Source: Tanypteryx hageni | Lineage: Eukaryota > Arthropoda > Insecta > Odonata > Petaluridae | DNA length: 64,000 nucleotides | Direction: 5' to 3' | Assembly: GCA_028673005.1 (NCBI GenBank) | Contig: CM054118.1 | Span: 8,455,082 to 8,519,081, forward strand | Shown: piece by piece, positions 1 through 9,995 of the stretch | How positions within the stretch are numbered: position 1 is the stretch's first letter | Layout of the letters: every line of letters starts with the position of its first letter | Notes under the pieces: generated by a model | Told to the model about the DNA's origin: nothing | Seen by the model: only the letters and a program-made list of their open reading frames with translations | Databases searched by the model: none | Position numbers and translations under genes: made by a program

Positions 1-1105
1 CGCAACAAAAGATATGGTGACCTCGTCCGACCACACCATCTCTGTAGACACTGAATCCTTGGACAAATACACGTCTACACGAACATTTCCCTTGGATGTG
101 CCGACAGAGGACGGGTAGTTGTTCCTTCGCGTTCGAAGACACGTCCACACTGTATTCGTCAATGTGCGTTTGTATGATCGTTCGCGTTCGTTCGCCAAGT
201 GTGGACGCGGCTTAATGCGAAGGGAAACGAACCGCAGGGGTCTAAGAAGTATTTCCCGCCGTTCGTAGGTGGCGTAAGAGCAAAGGTTCTCGGGGTGGGC
301 CTCCTCGACACAGGGACACAGGGGCGGCAGACAGCGACGCCGAGGCGGCAGCTAGTGGAACCAGCAGCGTGGCCGACGAAGAGCGAAGCGAATAAGAAAA
401 AAATCTCCCGCGAGAGAGAGAGAGAGAGAGGTTTCAATTGTTGGCTGACCCATAATTACTAGGCCGCCGCTTAGAATAAACCGGTATCGTTCAGCGGCCA
501 AATAGGAGACGGTAAAGAGAGAGAGAGAGAGAGGAGAAAGGAAGGAAACAATCACCGAGTGATGAAAGCAGATGAAGGTCGAATTCCCGTCGAGAGATGT
601 GCATTTGAAGAGCGCTTTCGTCAAAAAAGGAAATAAATAAACGTTCGTTCGCAGCGCGACGCGTAGGCTTCTTAAAGGAAAGCGAATCCTAATTCTTTCG
701 TGCTTATTATTTACGTTGCTTCGCAGTTGATCGATTAGGAGAAGCGTCTTCGTCGTGCTAATATACGCGACAAAGGGAACTGGTATGAGCGCATATGTGC
801 GTGCAAAAAGTCGATGCCCGCGAAATAACCGAATCAGAACTCTATTTGCTACGACATTCGAGGAAGCCATGAAAGTCTATTCCAGTCGTTCCCGACCCGG
901 GTTCCGCGGCACACTGGAGCGCACAAAATATCCTAATTTTTTCCATAATTTTAGTGTTTAGGGTATTGTCTTAATGATGATTATTCTTATTAGTCATGCA
1001 GCGCGATCTGAGTCAATAAACTTCAATTACTAAAACTTGGACACCAGCCGATTGCCAGAGAATTTTGAAATTACGGATAGTTGCCTTAAATTCAAGGAAA
1101 ATTAT
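1..1105. other. Unassigned region, no supported gene
   Basis: Short open frames occur on both strands (for example 199-462 + and 352-870 -), but they overlap each other in antisense, include simple-repeat codons and show no domain I recognise. Short (GA)n runs lie near 413-430 and 508-532. The first ~900 bases look somewhat richer in G+C than what follows, so a host exon or promoter cannot be excluded, but nothing here supports one. Confidence 0.5.
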
Positions 1106-1109
1106 AAAT

Positions 1110-1205
1110 ACAAAAAGTCCAAACCAGGACTGATGCAGGCTGGTTTCCCAAAGTTGACGTCCCGAATTGATTACTTATATTGACAGGAAATGTTTCAGTA
1201 TGTGT
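1110..1205 (+). repeat. 5' fragment of dispersed repeat family S2
   Basis: This stretch matches the start of a repeat seen again at 28890 (+) and 57760 (-). The shared marks are AGTCCAAACCAGGACT, then TGGTTTCCCAAAG and GACGTCCC. After about 1200 the sequence switches to another family, so only the first ~95 bases are present. Class unknown; no coding capacity. Confidence 0.7.
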
Positions 1206-1850
1206 GGAACGTAGCCATTTTGAGTAAATCGATTTTTTTTTTTTTTCAAAATATCCTAGAATAAAGTACCCTTAATTGTTGCGCAATATCGCTCACCTCA
1301 TCAGAATGCCTTTTATGAATGATATTATCAATAAATATGAGATATCATTCGATTTAGTTTAACCGTAAGGCTGAATGACGTAAGGTTTTGAGTGGATCGC
1401 GGCGGAGGCGTGACGTCACAGGGCTTAGGTATGGTAGCTTAGCGCATATTGTAATGTCACTGGACGCCATATGGTGACTTTTTGAGAAATATGGCATACG
1501 TAGTATTATTTATAACATCAGCCTCTACAACTGGATTGATTTTAATCAAATTCTCTGGAGCCAATTTTGAGTAAATCAAATTTTTCTAAAGATCGCCAAG
1601 AATAAACTACCCTTTTTTTTGTGCAATATCATTTTATGAAAAAGGGTCTGCAAAAGATGATATACTGCATAAATACGAGATATCATGCGATTTAATGTAC
1701 GCGTTTGGGCCCTAGGACGGCGAAAACCACTTTTATGGAATCAGGGACACCTAAAACGTGTATTTCCATCAAAATCTTGAAGTCGAATGATTTCACGATT
1801 ACAATACTTTCTCAATATACTATATATGTGAGAAATTAAAAAAAGCAATA
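1200..1850 (+). repeat. Two partial copies of dispersed repeat family D1
   Basis: Two related blocks, about 1205-1350 and 1530-1850, share a TTTTGAGTAAATC stretch, an AAGAATAAA-type stretch, TGCGCAATATC or TGTGCAATATC, and AAATA(T/C)GAGATATCAT. A third copy lies at 24170-24500. The second block ends with a CGTGTATTTCC motif that also closes the D2 family at 23.8 and 52.6 kb. No coding frame; class unknown. Confidence 0.65.
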
Positions 1851-1859
1851 TGCAATTTG

Positions 1860-3270
1860 GATATATTTTTTATTAAAAAATGCTTCTCTAACTTTTCTTT
1901 GAGTTTGATGCTCAGACTTCTCCTCTTATCATCCTAATACCCGTAGTTGGGTGAACATAACGACATTAGCAATTTATGCGTATAAAATGTTCGGTTGACG
2001 CTTTCACCATTTTTAAATAATGTTATTACATAAGCTGGATTTGCTCGATACATACGGGTAACCGCATTATACAAAGTGGCTCAAACCGAAATCAATTCCA
2101 ACCCCCTCCTTGTAAAGTTAGAAGTGCATGCCGTCATTATGCTTGCGACGGGTTGTAACCGAACAAGTTTAAAGCGAATGCAAGGCTTCTCAAAGTTCCG
2201 CGGAAAGAAAACCTATTTATTTTACCGTTCAAAAACACCCATCGCCGAACGTGCCCCACTCTCCCCATCGCCTCGGTCGTGGCAACAGCCCTCAAAGACG
2301 ACTTTTAAGAAAATAAGAAAGGAGCAAACGGAAACATTTTTTGATATCTTGAGGTAGGTATGAAAATGCATTTTTCCCAGCATGCTTAATACTTCTCCGC
2401 GCTACACAATTCGTGCAGCCATCGAGGTTGCTGAATAGAGGCTAAAGAAGAAAACGAATAACAACAGTCGCTTTGCTCTTTCGGAACCACAGGGTTCGAT
2501 TTCGTCAGGTGACGCTGCCCTGTTTCGTCGCAGAAGGTCGTCATCAGGCACCGATGCGAGCAAAGGGAAGTCATTATAGTTTATTTCCGTGTCGTCGTGA
2601 TCATGGATTGCAGCAAAAATTCGTTTCTTTCGGTTGATAATAATAACATTTTTTTGGAATACACGGAGATAAAGTAGAGGCATTCCGAGTGGAAGTGGAA
2701 TCAGACCTCGAGCCGATTGTCGTTGACTTAGATGTTTTCCGAATCGAAAACGCGCGTCAAGAAACCTCTTTGATTGGAACTAGAAGGCTTTTTTTTAAGA
2801 GTGACGTAGTCTTTAAGCAAATAATTGGGAGGAAACCCGTTCTTGAACAAGTGGTACCAAAGAAGCAAAGAGAGTAGCTCATTATTCCGGAAACTTCCTC
2901 CGTGACATTGGGCCTAAAGAAGATGAGGCATAATAGGCCGATTCACAAAGTACAAAGTATAAAATTCTTAAAATTGCAAATTTTAGGGATTGCTTTTACT
3001 CCAATATTGTTCCATAAGGAAAGAACGAAAATCGCTGCAGAGGTGCAAATTTTCTATTAAAGAATAGTTTTTATAATGAAATACGTCTTAAAAATTAATG
3101 TTTTTCGAGGTGAGATGAAATGCTTGCAGAATGCAAGTACCTTCTACTAGTATATCATTTAACAATAATAAAAGGCTTCTCTGTCCCTTTGTGGCTCCCT
3201 CTGTCACGCTATAAAAATGCAAATAACTCAATAATGGAACGAGATTCATTTTTTATATTTGGCAGATATG
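1860..3270. other. Unassigned region
   Basis: AT-rich sequence with short antisense-overlapping open frames at 2076-2877. None shows a recognisable domain or a credible splice pattern. I see no RNA gene or transposon end. Confidence 0.5.
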
Positions 3271-3279
3271 ATTAATTCA

Positions 3280-3590
3280 CATATTGTAAGATGATAACGA
3301 AAATAAATCTCGAAAAAGTCCTAGGTTCGACTCCTAGGTAGGCCTTTCCATTTTCCATATTATAACTCGTAAAAATCGAGTTTTTGACTTGCAGGCTTTT
3401 ATTCTTTTTGAGATCTAAATTATAAAGAATTAACCTATGATCTTTGGATCTAGCCCATTTTAAATAAATAACTATGAAGTTTCTTATTCTGTTCATCTTT
3501 TCCCGCTTACAGTTCGAAATTACTCATGTTTAACGTTTAATTCACATATTTTGGGAAAATCTTGACATTTGACGGGATTTTGCCATGCCA
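3280..3590 (-). repeat. Dispersed repeat family S1, copy 1
   Basis: On the minus strand this matches blocks at 13625-13960 and 49690-49935. Shared marks are TTTTCCCAAAATATGTGA, an AAAAGATGAAnAGAATAAGA start, and a tRNA B-box-like GGTTCGACTCC / GGAATCGAACCC stretch. The open frame starting at 3496 translates to a peptide resembling those from the other two copies (MNRIRN or MIRIRN start), but the frame decays, so I read it as a SINE-like repeat and not a gene. Confidence 0.65.
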
Positions 3591-3987
3591 ATCCATTACA
3601 TTGTTAAACCTCGAAATCCTATTGTTATTTCAATCCTTATGAGTGAAAGCACGATTTTAATGCTCTTAAAATTAGTACGAGAGAGAGAAGGTGAGAGAAA
3701 TTCCTTTCATAGCGACCAACAACATTCGTTGCGTTATTTACGAGAAGGTATACATTTGAATGTAGAACATTAATCATTTGCATATTAAAATTACGTACTT
3801 AGAATCATCGTAAGAGTTCGAAACTTGAAACATCGAACGCCTAAAAAAACTAAAGTTTGTTTTCTTGCAATCCAAAGAAAGTCAAAGTGTATTAATGTTC
3901 ATTTTTTATTTCACAAAAAACTTTCCCGTTGAATTTCAACGGACATCTCACTAGTAAGTAGCAGCTATATAGTACAAATATATATGT

Positions 3988-4124
3988 CACCGTAAATGTG
4001 CGTAGTCCGGTAAATGTGTACATTTCCTAGGTAATGTGCACATTTACCACCAAGTTCGGTAAATGTAAGTATAACATACTTTTACCGATTGGATTGGGGA
4101 AATGTACACATTTACCTAGAGACA
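3988..4124 (+). repeat. Solo terminal region of the TIR element found at 10.85 kb
   Basis: About 100 bases are nearly identical to the left end of the element at 10850. They include alternating short palindromes such as GTGCACATTTACC and GGTAAATGTAAGTATAACAT, ending in TTTTACCGATTGG. After the shared part comes another GTACACATTTACC block and then unrelated DNA. It is probably a solo terminus or a deletion derivative. Confidence 0.75.
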
Positions 4125-5730
4125 CTCGAATTGCCCATATGGAGGATTTTTTTAATATTCCGAGACCGAGTGACGTAGGACAAAACTCTGAGGGGATAGG
4201 TGATATGGTTTTTAGCAAACGGAAGAGGATAATTGGGAAGAGAGAGGCGGAATTTGCGCAACCGCGAACGAAGCCTGTCAAAGAATAAAAGCGTTTGTAA
4301 AATCTCAACCGAAATCGTCACGTGTAATCTCACAACAGCGCCATTCTTTGCATCGTGCGTTTCCTATTTAACCCTTTATTTGCTGGCGGGACTTCTGAGT
4401 CCAGGCAACGAAAAATCGATATAAAATGCAGATTATAATTTCAAAATTGGCGGGATTAATTTGATCTCTTCCTCAAAAGTTTCTAAAACATGGTACAGGT
4501 GGCTATTTGAACAGGATATCGTTATTCACTTTTTTATGGTTTGTTTTGGCTTGCTCCCGCAACGTGTTTTTTTGCTACAACAAGAATGAAATCTTTTTGG
4601 TATACTGAGAACAAATTTAAAGGTACGTAAAGTATTTTTTTATTTGAGTAAATAGAGTTTGTTAATGCTATTGACCATTAATGGAAATATTTGCGGTGGC
4701 TGATTCAGGACTTATATGTTAGATATTTTTCGAGATTTGTAAGTCCCTTCAGGACTTAAATGACCCTAAACTGATGCAATGCTAGGGTGCATATTTCATT
4801 ACATGTTTTGTAAAGTTTATGTTAAATGATTATAAATGTATAATTAAAATATATATTATTAACATAATCTATATTATAATTAATATTATATAAAATGTTA
4901 TAAGAAATTGCGTATGTCAGTCATGCCGACAACCTGTTTTCAAAAATATATTGTAAGGTGACCTCACCATTTCTCTTATAAAATTAATACGTACTAAACT
5001 CCCGGTTTGTTTTTCTGAATGACACGCTACGTTACGCGATATTAACAGTCGATGAAGGTCACGTGACTCACTCGTGCGACCCAGATGATGGCCTCTAGTC
5101 ACTATTTATTTATGTGATTCCTTTGCTCCTTCCGTCTCGAATGTGTATTATTATTAAATTTATTTGGCATTAGGCACATTACAGTGAAATAGTCATCGTC
5201 TAGTGAATACATTAAAAACAAAGAAAAAAATCATTTAAAATTGGAGAAAAGAAAATGCAGAATACAGGGCATATATATTTAGATAAAGAACAGCATGAAT
5301 CAGAAGTTGTGTTGCGTCGTTCTCGAAGGAAACATGACGCATGCCAGCAATTGGAATCGACAAATCGTAAACTGTGTGGATTCGAAAGTAAGAATTCAAC
5401 TTTCGTTATGCCTAAACTGAGGTTTTCCGCGAAAATCTAGTATTGGTCAGATTAAATAAAGGGCGACCTCTATATCTTCAGAGACAGCACGAAAGAAAAA
5501 TCTTTTTTGGATGAGTAAAACTTCCCATTCACATTTAAAGATATCTGATAGGATAGTCTTAATGTCCGCATAGTGAAATCAATCAATTAAAAAGTTAGCA
5601 TTTGGCTCTTCCGTTTAGGAAAATGCGTCGAGTTTAACGCATTTTTGAACGTGAGGAGAAAGATAATTTCGGACACGATTATGAATTTCGATGTTGTCGT
5701 GTGCAATTTTATAAAAAAATTCCCCTTTTG
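4125..5730. other. Unassigned region
   Basis: AT-rich, including a run of TATA-like repeats near 4840-4900. Small overlapping frames (4034-4424, 4917-5102, 5255-5440) have no recognised domain. I see nothing else. Confidence 0.5.
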
Positions 5731-5734
5731 AGTC

Positions 5735-5865
5735 CGGAACAAATACTCTGCCATCCACCGAAACTGGTGTGTGGCAGGGAGAGAATATCACCGACCTATC
5801 TTGTTATTCTTCTGTTATGCTCTCTTATTGTCCTAGGGAAAAGGGCGTCCTTCGTAATATGGGCT
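5735..5865 (-). mobile_element. CR1-like LINE 3'-terminal fragment
   Basis: Contains a CCACCG...GGTGTGTGGCAGGG hairpin-like stretch and ATTGTCCTAGGGAAAA. Both occur in the same order at the 3' end of the LINE at 58.4 kb (ORF2 end plus 3' UTR). It is therefore a short, diverged 3' fragment of a related LINE in the minus orientation. Confidence 0.65.
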
Positions 5866-5869
5866 CTTA

Positions 5870-6390
5870 ATTACGTCTTATAAATCATCTTTAAATTCTT
5901 CTGATCTAAATCTCTGCAATAGCCGATGCCTGGAGTTTTCACGCCGTATCCCCAGCCTCCCATTCAACCTAATCTACACGACTCGTGACACTTGCTTTCC
6001 CGCCATATCGACGGTTCACGGAACGAGCTCCCTTTCGTTGTATTCTCTCCAACTCATGAATAACACCGATCTCATGTGTTCCGATGCAGCCATTTTTGTT
6101 GATGACCGCAAAACAAACACAACTGTTAAGAACCAAATATATTAATAACGAAACGACGGCAGAATAAGCGATTTATCCATCGCTTTCGAATGAAACTACT
6201 TCAACATACGCAAGGTTGCAAAAACTTGCGCATAAAATCACAAAATTTTACAATGAATGCCGATTTATAATCACAACAACAGAAAATTCGTTTCTAAATT
6301 ATTTCATTCAAATAAGGATTTCTTCATTAATTTGGTTCTTCCAGAACAAGCAATTAAAAAATAATTGTCCCGTGTATCACCAATAGCCAA
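5870..6390. other. Unassigned region
   Basis: AT-rich sequence without a recognised gene or transposon end. Confidence 0.45.
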
Positions 6391-6394
6391 AATA

Positions 6395-6590
6395 AGGTTA
6401 TAAAAAACCAGATGCGTATCTCGGTTCTTATAGAAACTTTTTCGGTGAATTACCAATGAAGAGGCTGTTTTGTAGCCGAAAGGCGCATCTGATTTTATTA
6501 TCTTGTTTTGGCTGTTGGAGATACCTGAGACAAGTTATTTTTAAGTGCTTGTCCTTGAATTTTTCTGCCATAAGAGGAGCTGTTGGATAA
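6395..6590 (+). repeat. Decayed hammerhead-bearing repeat (family c), copy 1
   Basis: Two inverted halves flank the block: CAGATGCGTATCTCGG at about 6410 and CCGAAAGGCGCATCTG at 6477-6492. The right half has ATGAAGA, then GGCT/AGCC arms around a short loop, then GAAA and a GCGC-centred stem. That is the order of a type-I hammerhead, but the first core C is replaced by A. The block ends with a tail (GGCTGTTGGAGATACCTGAG) shared with 20.44 and 48.83 kb. It is probably an inactive Penelope-type terminus. Confidence 0.5.
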
Positions 6591-6599
6591 ATTTGATTA

Positions 6600-7275
6600 T
6601 AGTTAAGACGTTCGGCCCGTTCGCTCTACCTCACCCTACGACAACCAAATCCAAAACGACGAAAGCCGTTTCTCCTTTCGAACGGCTTCTTCGTTAGTCG
6701 TCTGACCGCGAACACTTCTTGCGCAGTAACCAGTTCCGAGATGGCTCGGTAATTGCCGCTTCCTCTGGCACAAGAAATTTTAATCGAATCTGCTAGCGCT
6801 TCCTGTAATTCCCCTACGTTCTCCGTGGATTTTCTTCGCCTATCAGGCATTTCCCGCCGTTAACATGATGTCTAATTTTCTCGCAAGGACGTTTTTCGTG
6901 CTATTCGACGGTACATGAAGCTCATGGTCATTTTTCTCGCTTACTTTCCGTTATCTGGTGTTCGTATTTTTTTCTAAAACGTTGCTCGATTATTTCTATC
7001 CGTGAACCTCTTCCCCAGAGGCACGGAGAGGACAGGCACGCTTAAACCATTCTCCGAAGGCTTAAGCAATACCTCCGGCATAACCGAATAGATCGTCCCA
7101 ACCACCCAACTTGGAGTAATATGATGGAATGTGAATAAATGGAGATTTTCATGCGTGAACACTTAAATACCAACTTAGAGAAGGAGAAAAATTCTGAGCT
7201 TGTACGAGAATTATCCCTTCCTCACCTTAAATACCCCAATTCGAGAATAGAAAATTAGACTGGCTTGGTATTTTA
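6600..7275. other. Unassigned region
   Basis: No recognised gene. Short antisense frames at 6626-6850 and 6974-7162 carry no motif. Confidence 0.45.
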
Positions 7276-7390
7276 GTTTGTTCAAGTACATGGCAAGAAA
7301 GTGGGGAGACCCGAGTTCGATTCCCGGTCGAGTTCAGGTGTCCCATAACTACCTACAACAATATTTCCCACACCTGAAAAAACTTTTGTT

Positions 7391-7600
7391 GGCCTTGGCA
7401 GAGGGGTGGTTGGCGTGTCTGGCTCCCAATGCTAGGGACGCGGGTTCGAATCCTGCCAAGGGCATGGTCGTATGTGTTCGTCCTTGTGATCGTTATTCCG
7501 CTCATTGTAAAAAGCTGTTCTCCTCTAGATTCAAAATGGGACTCGACAGTCTCAATTTCAGCCAGTTCTATTATTTTGTACTTATTTAAAGCAACCAAAG
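7391..7600 (+). repeat. tRNA-derived SINE-like element
   Basis: Bases 7391-7463 fold roughly as a tRNA. Acceptor arms GGCCTTG/CAAGGGC pair at six of seven positions. The anticodon stem CTGGC/GCTAG encloses a TCCCAAT loop, and the T stem GCGGG/CCTGC surrounds TTCGAAT. The B box GGGTTCGAATCC is canonical, but the base before the anticodon is C instead of U, and a non-tRNA body follows without a polymerase III T-run. I read it as a SINE head and not a working tRNA gene. A second B-box-like GAGTTCGATTCC lies upstream at about 7313-7324. Confidence 0.6.
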
Positions 7601-7752
7601 ACAGCACTCGTAAATTCAAACGAAATAATATCAACGCTATAATTAACAGCGTAAAACTGATTTAAATCCACCAACAACAGAAACTTATCGATTAGTAACA
7701 AACGGAGGCTAAAAGCTGAAAAAGGAAGAGAGATTAATTTTTCAAGATATCC
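7601..7752. other. Unassigned spacer between SINE and hAT element
   Basis: AT-rich; nothing recognised. Confidence 0.4.
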
Positions 7753-7760
7753 GTGTAGAA

Positions 7761-8221
7761 CAGGGGTTGTCAAACCTTGTACCAGTTGTTAGGGCTTAGT
7801 CGGGCCGCATTAGTTTGTTTGCATGGAATTTCTGACTTGGATTATTATAGCCATAACCCCTTCCACACAGAACACACTCACAAGGGAGGAGGGAAGCCGG
7901 GTGCCGGCATTAGCCTACTCTTAACGAAGAGCACCAAGGGGGCCAACTGCTTTACGTGGGCGAATCGGAAGTTAGTGGAAATACCACGGTGATCCTGTTA
8001 CTGATAAAATCTATGACAAGCAATTAAAATGTAATAATTTTACTATTTAAGGTTTTCCCACAATCATTTTTAACTAACAAGAATTGAATTACCCGTACCA
8101 AATTTCAGGGTTTGCTCTCATAATGGCTTCGCGGGCCGCATAAAATGCCACCGCGGGCCGCATACAATGCCCCCGCGGGCTGCATACAATGCCCCCGCGG
8201 GCCGTAGTTTACCCACCCCTG
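7761..8221 (+). mobile_element. Non-autonomous hAT-type element
   Basis: The left end CAGGGGTTGTCAAAC and the right end, reading CAGGGGTGGGTAAACTACGG on the minus strand, are terminal inverted repeats of the classic hAT type. Flanking 8-base sequences GTGTAGAA and ACGTAGAG agree at five of eight positions, as expected of an old target-site duplication. The 461-bp interior has no transposase. Its right side carries three GC-rich 22-bp tandem units (separate entry). Confidence 0.75.
8132..8208 (+). repeat. 22-bp tandem repeat, about 3.5 units
   Basis: Units start at 8132, 8154, 8176 and 8198. Each begins GCGGGCCGCATA or a one-base variant and ends ATGCCCCC or ATGCCACC. The array abuts the right TIR and repeats its GCGGGCCG subterminal sequence, so it probably arose by slippage of the element end. 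Confidence 0.9.
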
Positions 8222-8749
8222 ACGTAGAGGCTAAAGTGGCGGAAAGAAAACGAGCGATCGGTAACTACAAGTTATAATGTATCAGAGGAATACAAATAAG
8301 AATGTCCAATCGCCTCTGGCGAATATGGAATGCTCGTTTTCGAAGAAAATAAACTGTTTTGCTCAAATATACATTTATTGAGAAAAAATGTGAAATGTCT
8401 GTTAATGCTTCGACACAATATTCAATATATATGGCAGCAGAACACAACACCATTGAAGAAAAGACATCTCTGTTTGTCATGTGATGTCTCAAATTTCGAA
8501 TTGTTCTAAATTATCCACAAAACTTTGCAAGAATATACATAATTCGGTAGATTTCAATACATATTAAATCATCACCACACCCTATGATCTAAATAATGCA
8601 GGTATAGCATAGTTAAGTAAAAGAGAGCGAGCTACACTGGCAAATATATAAAATGTAAGCGAAGGAAATTCTCCAAAGCCAGTCAAACTGATAAAACCCG
8701 GTTAAAAGGCCGGATAAAAACAGATGAACCCGGATAAAAACCGGATAAA

Positions 8750-8794
8750 AACCCAATACGTATTTCGGCTACAAAGTAACCATCATCAGGGGTT
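8750..8794 (-). ncRNA. Type-I hammerhead ribozyme motif, core intact
   Basis: Minus-strand order: stem I strand AACCC, core CTGATGA, one extra T, stem II GGTTAC-TTT-GTAGCC (six pairs including one G-U), GAA, the palindromic stem III ATACGTAT, T at the cleavage position, then GGGTT closing stem I (five pairs). All invariant core bases are present. The extra base between the core A and stem II departs from the textbook consensus. The stem III palindrome is short enough that a dimer may be the active form. The predicted cut is 3' of the T at 8755 on the minus strand. Confidence 0.8.
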
Positions 8795-8945
8795 AAAAAA
8801 CGGGGGGAAGGGGGACTTGAGAGAGGGCGACCGAAACCAAGACCAATGGCACGCTCTCAAGTGGATGTCCAGGGCTGTGTCTGTGTATTTATACCTGGTT
8901 GGTGGGCAGGGGGGGGAGAGGAAAAAAGGGGGGGACCTAGATGAC

Positions 8946-9221
8946 CTAGGTGATGGGAGAAAAAGGGGGGGAGGTCAGTTTAAAAAGAACGCTGTTTATT
9001 ACCCCTAACTCGTTATTCATCAGGGTGTGTCTGTATTTATGAATGTGTAAGCTTTCTGTTGCGTCGAGTTTGGTATTTGGGACTTGTTTAAGCAGTTTGA
9101 GGTTATTTGTGTCTAATGGGTGGTTATATTCCAAAATGTGTTTCGCGACGGCCGATTTTTTCAAAGCGTCCATGTCTGTAGTGCGCTAAATGTTCTTTGA
9201 ATCTGATGGAGATATTTCTTT
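8946..9221 (-). pseudogene. Duplicate C-terminal part of Penelope endonuclease
   Basis: Inverted second copy of the plus-strand C-terminal reading frame (KSAVAKHILEYNHPLD, then a KLDATESLHIHKY stretch typical of Penelope C-termini). It lacks the GIY and YIG motifs, which lie in the unique centre. It shares with the right arm one extra A in a six-A run, so that frame break predates or accompanied the arm duplication. Confidence 0.75.
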
Positions 9222-9680
9222 ATGGAAGGGGAGTCCCATCCATCCAACCCTAAACAAAGGGCTAACAAAAATTTTTCATAACGCAAATTATACACTAACG
9301 TTTCACAACACAAATAACATTAAAAATTTATTAGGGAACCCTAAAAACAAAATACCCACATTAGAAAAATCCGGCATATATCAAGTGTTGTGCCCCACAC
9401 GCGACATGTCTTACATTGGCCAAACGAAAAGAAATATCTCCATCAGATTCAAAGAACATTTAGCGCAGACATGGACGCTTTGAAAAAATCGGCCGTCGCG
9501 AAACACATTTTGGAATATAACCACCCATTAGACACAAATAACCTCAAACTGCTTAAACAAGTCCCAAATACCAAACTCGACGCAACAGAAAGCTTACACA
9601 TTCATAAATACAGACACACCCTGATGAATAACGAGTTAGGGGTAATAAACAGCGTTCTTTTTAAACTGACCTCCCCCCCC
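9222..9680 (+). pseudogene. GIY-YIG endonuclease of Penelope-like element, broken
   Basis: The frame carries GIY at 9373-9381 and YIGQT at 9412-9426, followed by RFKEH, the usual arginine/histidine region of this nuclease. The family nicks target DNA for retrotransposition. A 5-bp deletion near 9466 and an extra A near 9483-9488 shift the frame, so the C-terminal part (MDALKKSAVAKHILEY onward, ending about 9680) continues in another frame. The usual second cysteine between GIY and YIG (a CxxC-type pair) is not visible; only one C is present. No RT domain lies upstream. Non-functional as read. Confidence 0.8.
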
Positions 9681-9985
9681 TTTTTCTCCCATCACCTAGG
9701 TCATCTAGGTCCCCCCCTTTTTTCTTCTCCCCCCCCTGCCCACCAACCAGGTATAAATACACAGACACAGCCCTGGACATCCACTTGAGAGCGTGCCACT
9801 GGTCTTGGTTTCGGTTGCCCTCTCTCAAGTCCCCCTTCCTCCCGTTTTTTAACCCCTGATGGTGGTTACTTTGTAGCCGAAATACGTATTGGGTTTTTAT
9901 CCGGGTTCATCTGTTTTTATCCGGCCTTTTAACCGGGTTTTATCAGTTTGACTGGCTTTGGAGAATTTCCTTCGCTTACATTTTA
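9428..9985 (+). repeat. Right pseudo-LTR arm of the Penelope-like element
   Basis: Near-identical inverted copy of the left arm, ending GCTTACATTTTA next to the AGGTATAGCAT target repeat. It carries the mutated hammerhead copy. Confidence 0.9.
9851..9895 (+). ncRNA. Hammerhead ribozyme motif with a core mutation
   Basis: Same layout as the left-arm motif: AACCC / CTGATGG / T / GGTTAC-TTT-GTAGCC / GAA / ATACGTAT / T / GGGTT. The last core base (normally A) is G at 9862. That change is expected to cripple self-cleavage, while stems I, II and III are unchanged. The predicted site would be 3' of the T at 9890. Confidence 0.75.
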
Positions 9986-9995
9986 GGTATAGCAT

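Larger units (their letters stand above)
8649..9221 (-). repeat. Left pseudo-LTR arm of the Penelope-like element
   Basis: Near-identical reverse complement of 9428-9985. Read on the minus strand it holds the endonuclease C-terminal part, a pyrimidine-rich stretch, the hammerhead motif, and three spaced TTTTTATCCGG units before the end. It keeps five bases (after GCGC at the endonuclease break point) that the right arm has lost. Confidence 0.9.
8611..9984 (+). mobile_element. Penelope-like element with inverted pseudo-LTR arms
   Basis: Arms at 8649-9221 (minus-strand sense) and 9428-9985 (plus) are near-identical inverted copies. They flank a unique 206-bp centre that encodes the start of a GIY-YIG endonuclease. 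The direct repeat AGGTATAGCAT at 8600-8610 and 9985-9995 looks like an 11-bp target-site duplication. Between it and the left arm are 38 bases with no counterpart on the right, which matches the short one-sided extension I recall for Penelope insertions. The arms differ by a 5-bp deletion (right), an 11-bp duplication of a CCGGATAAAAA unit (left) and a few substitutions. There is no reverse transcriptase, so this copy is 5'-truncated and non-autonomous. Confidence 0.85.
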
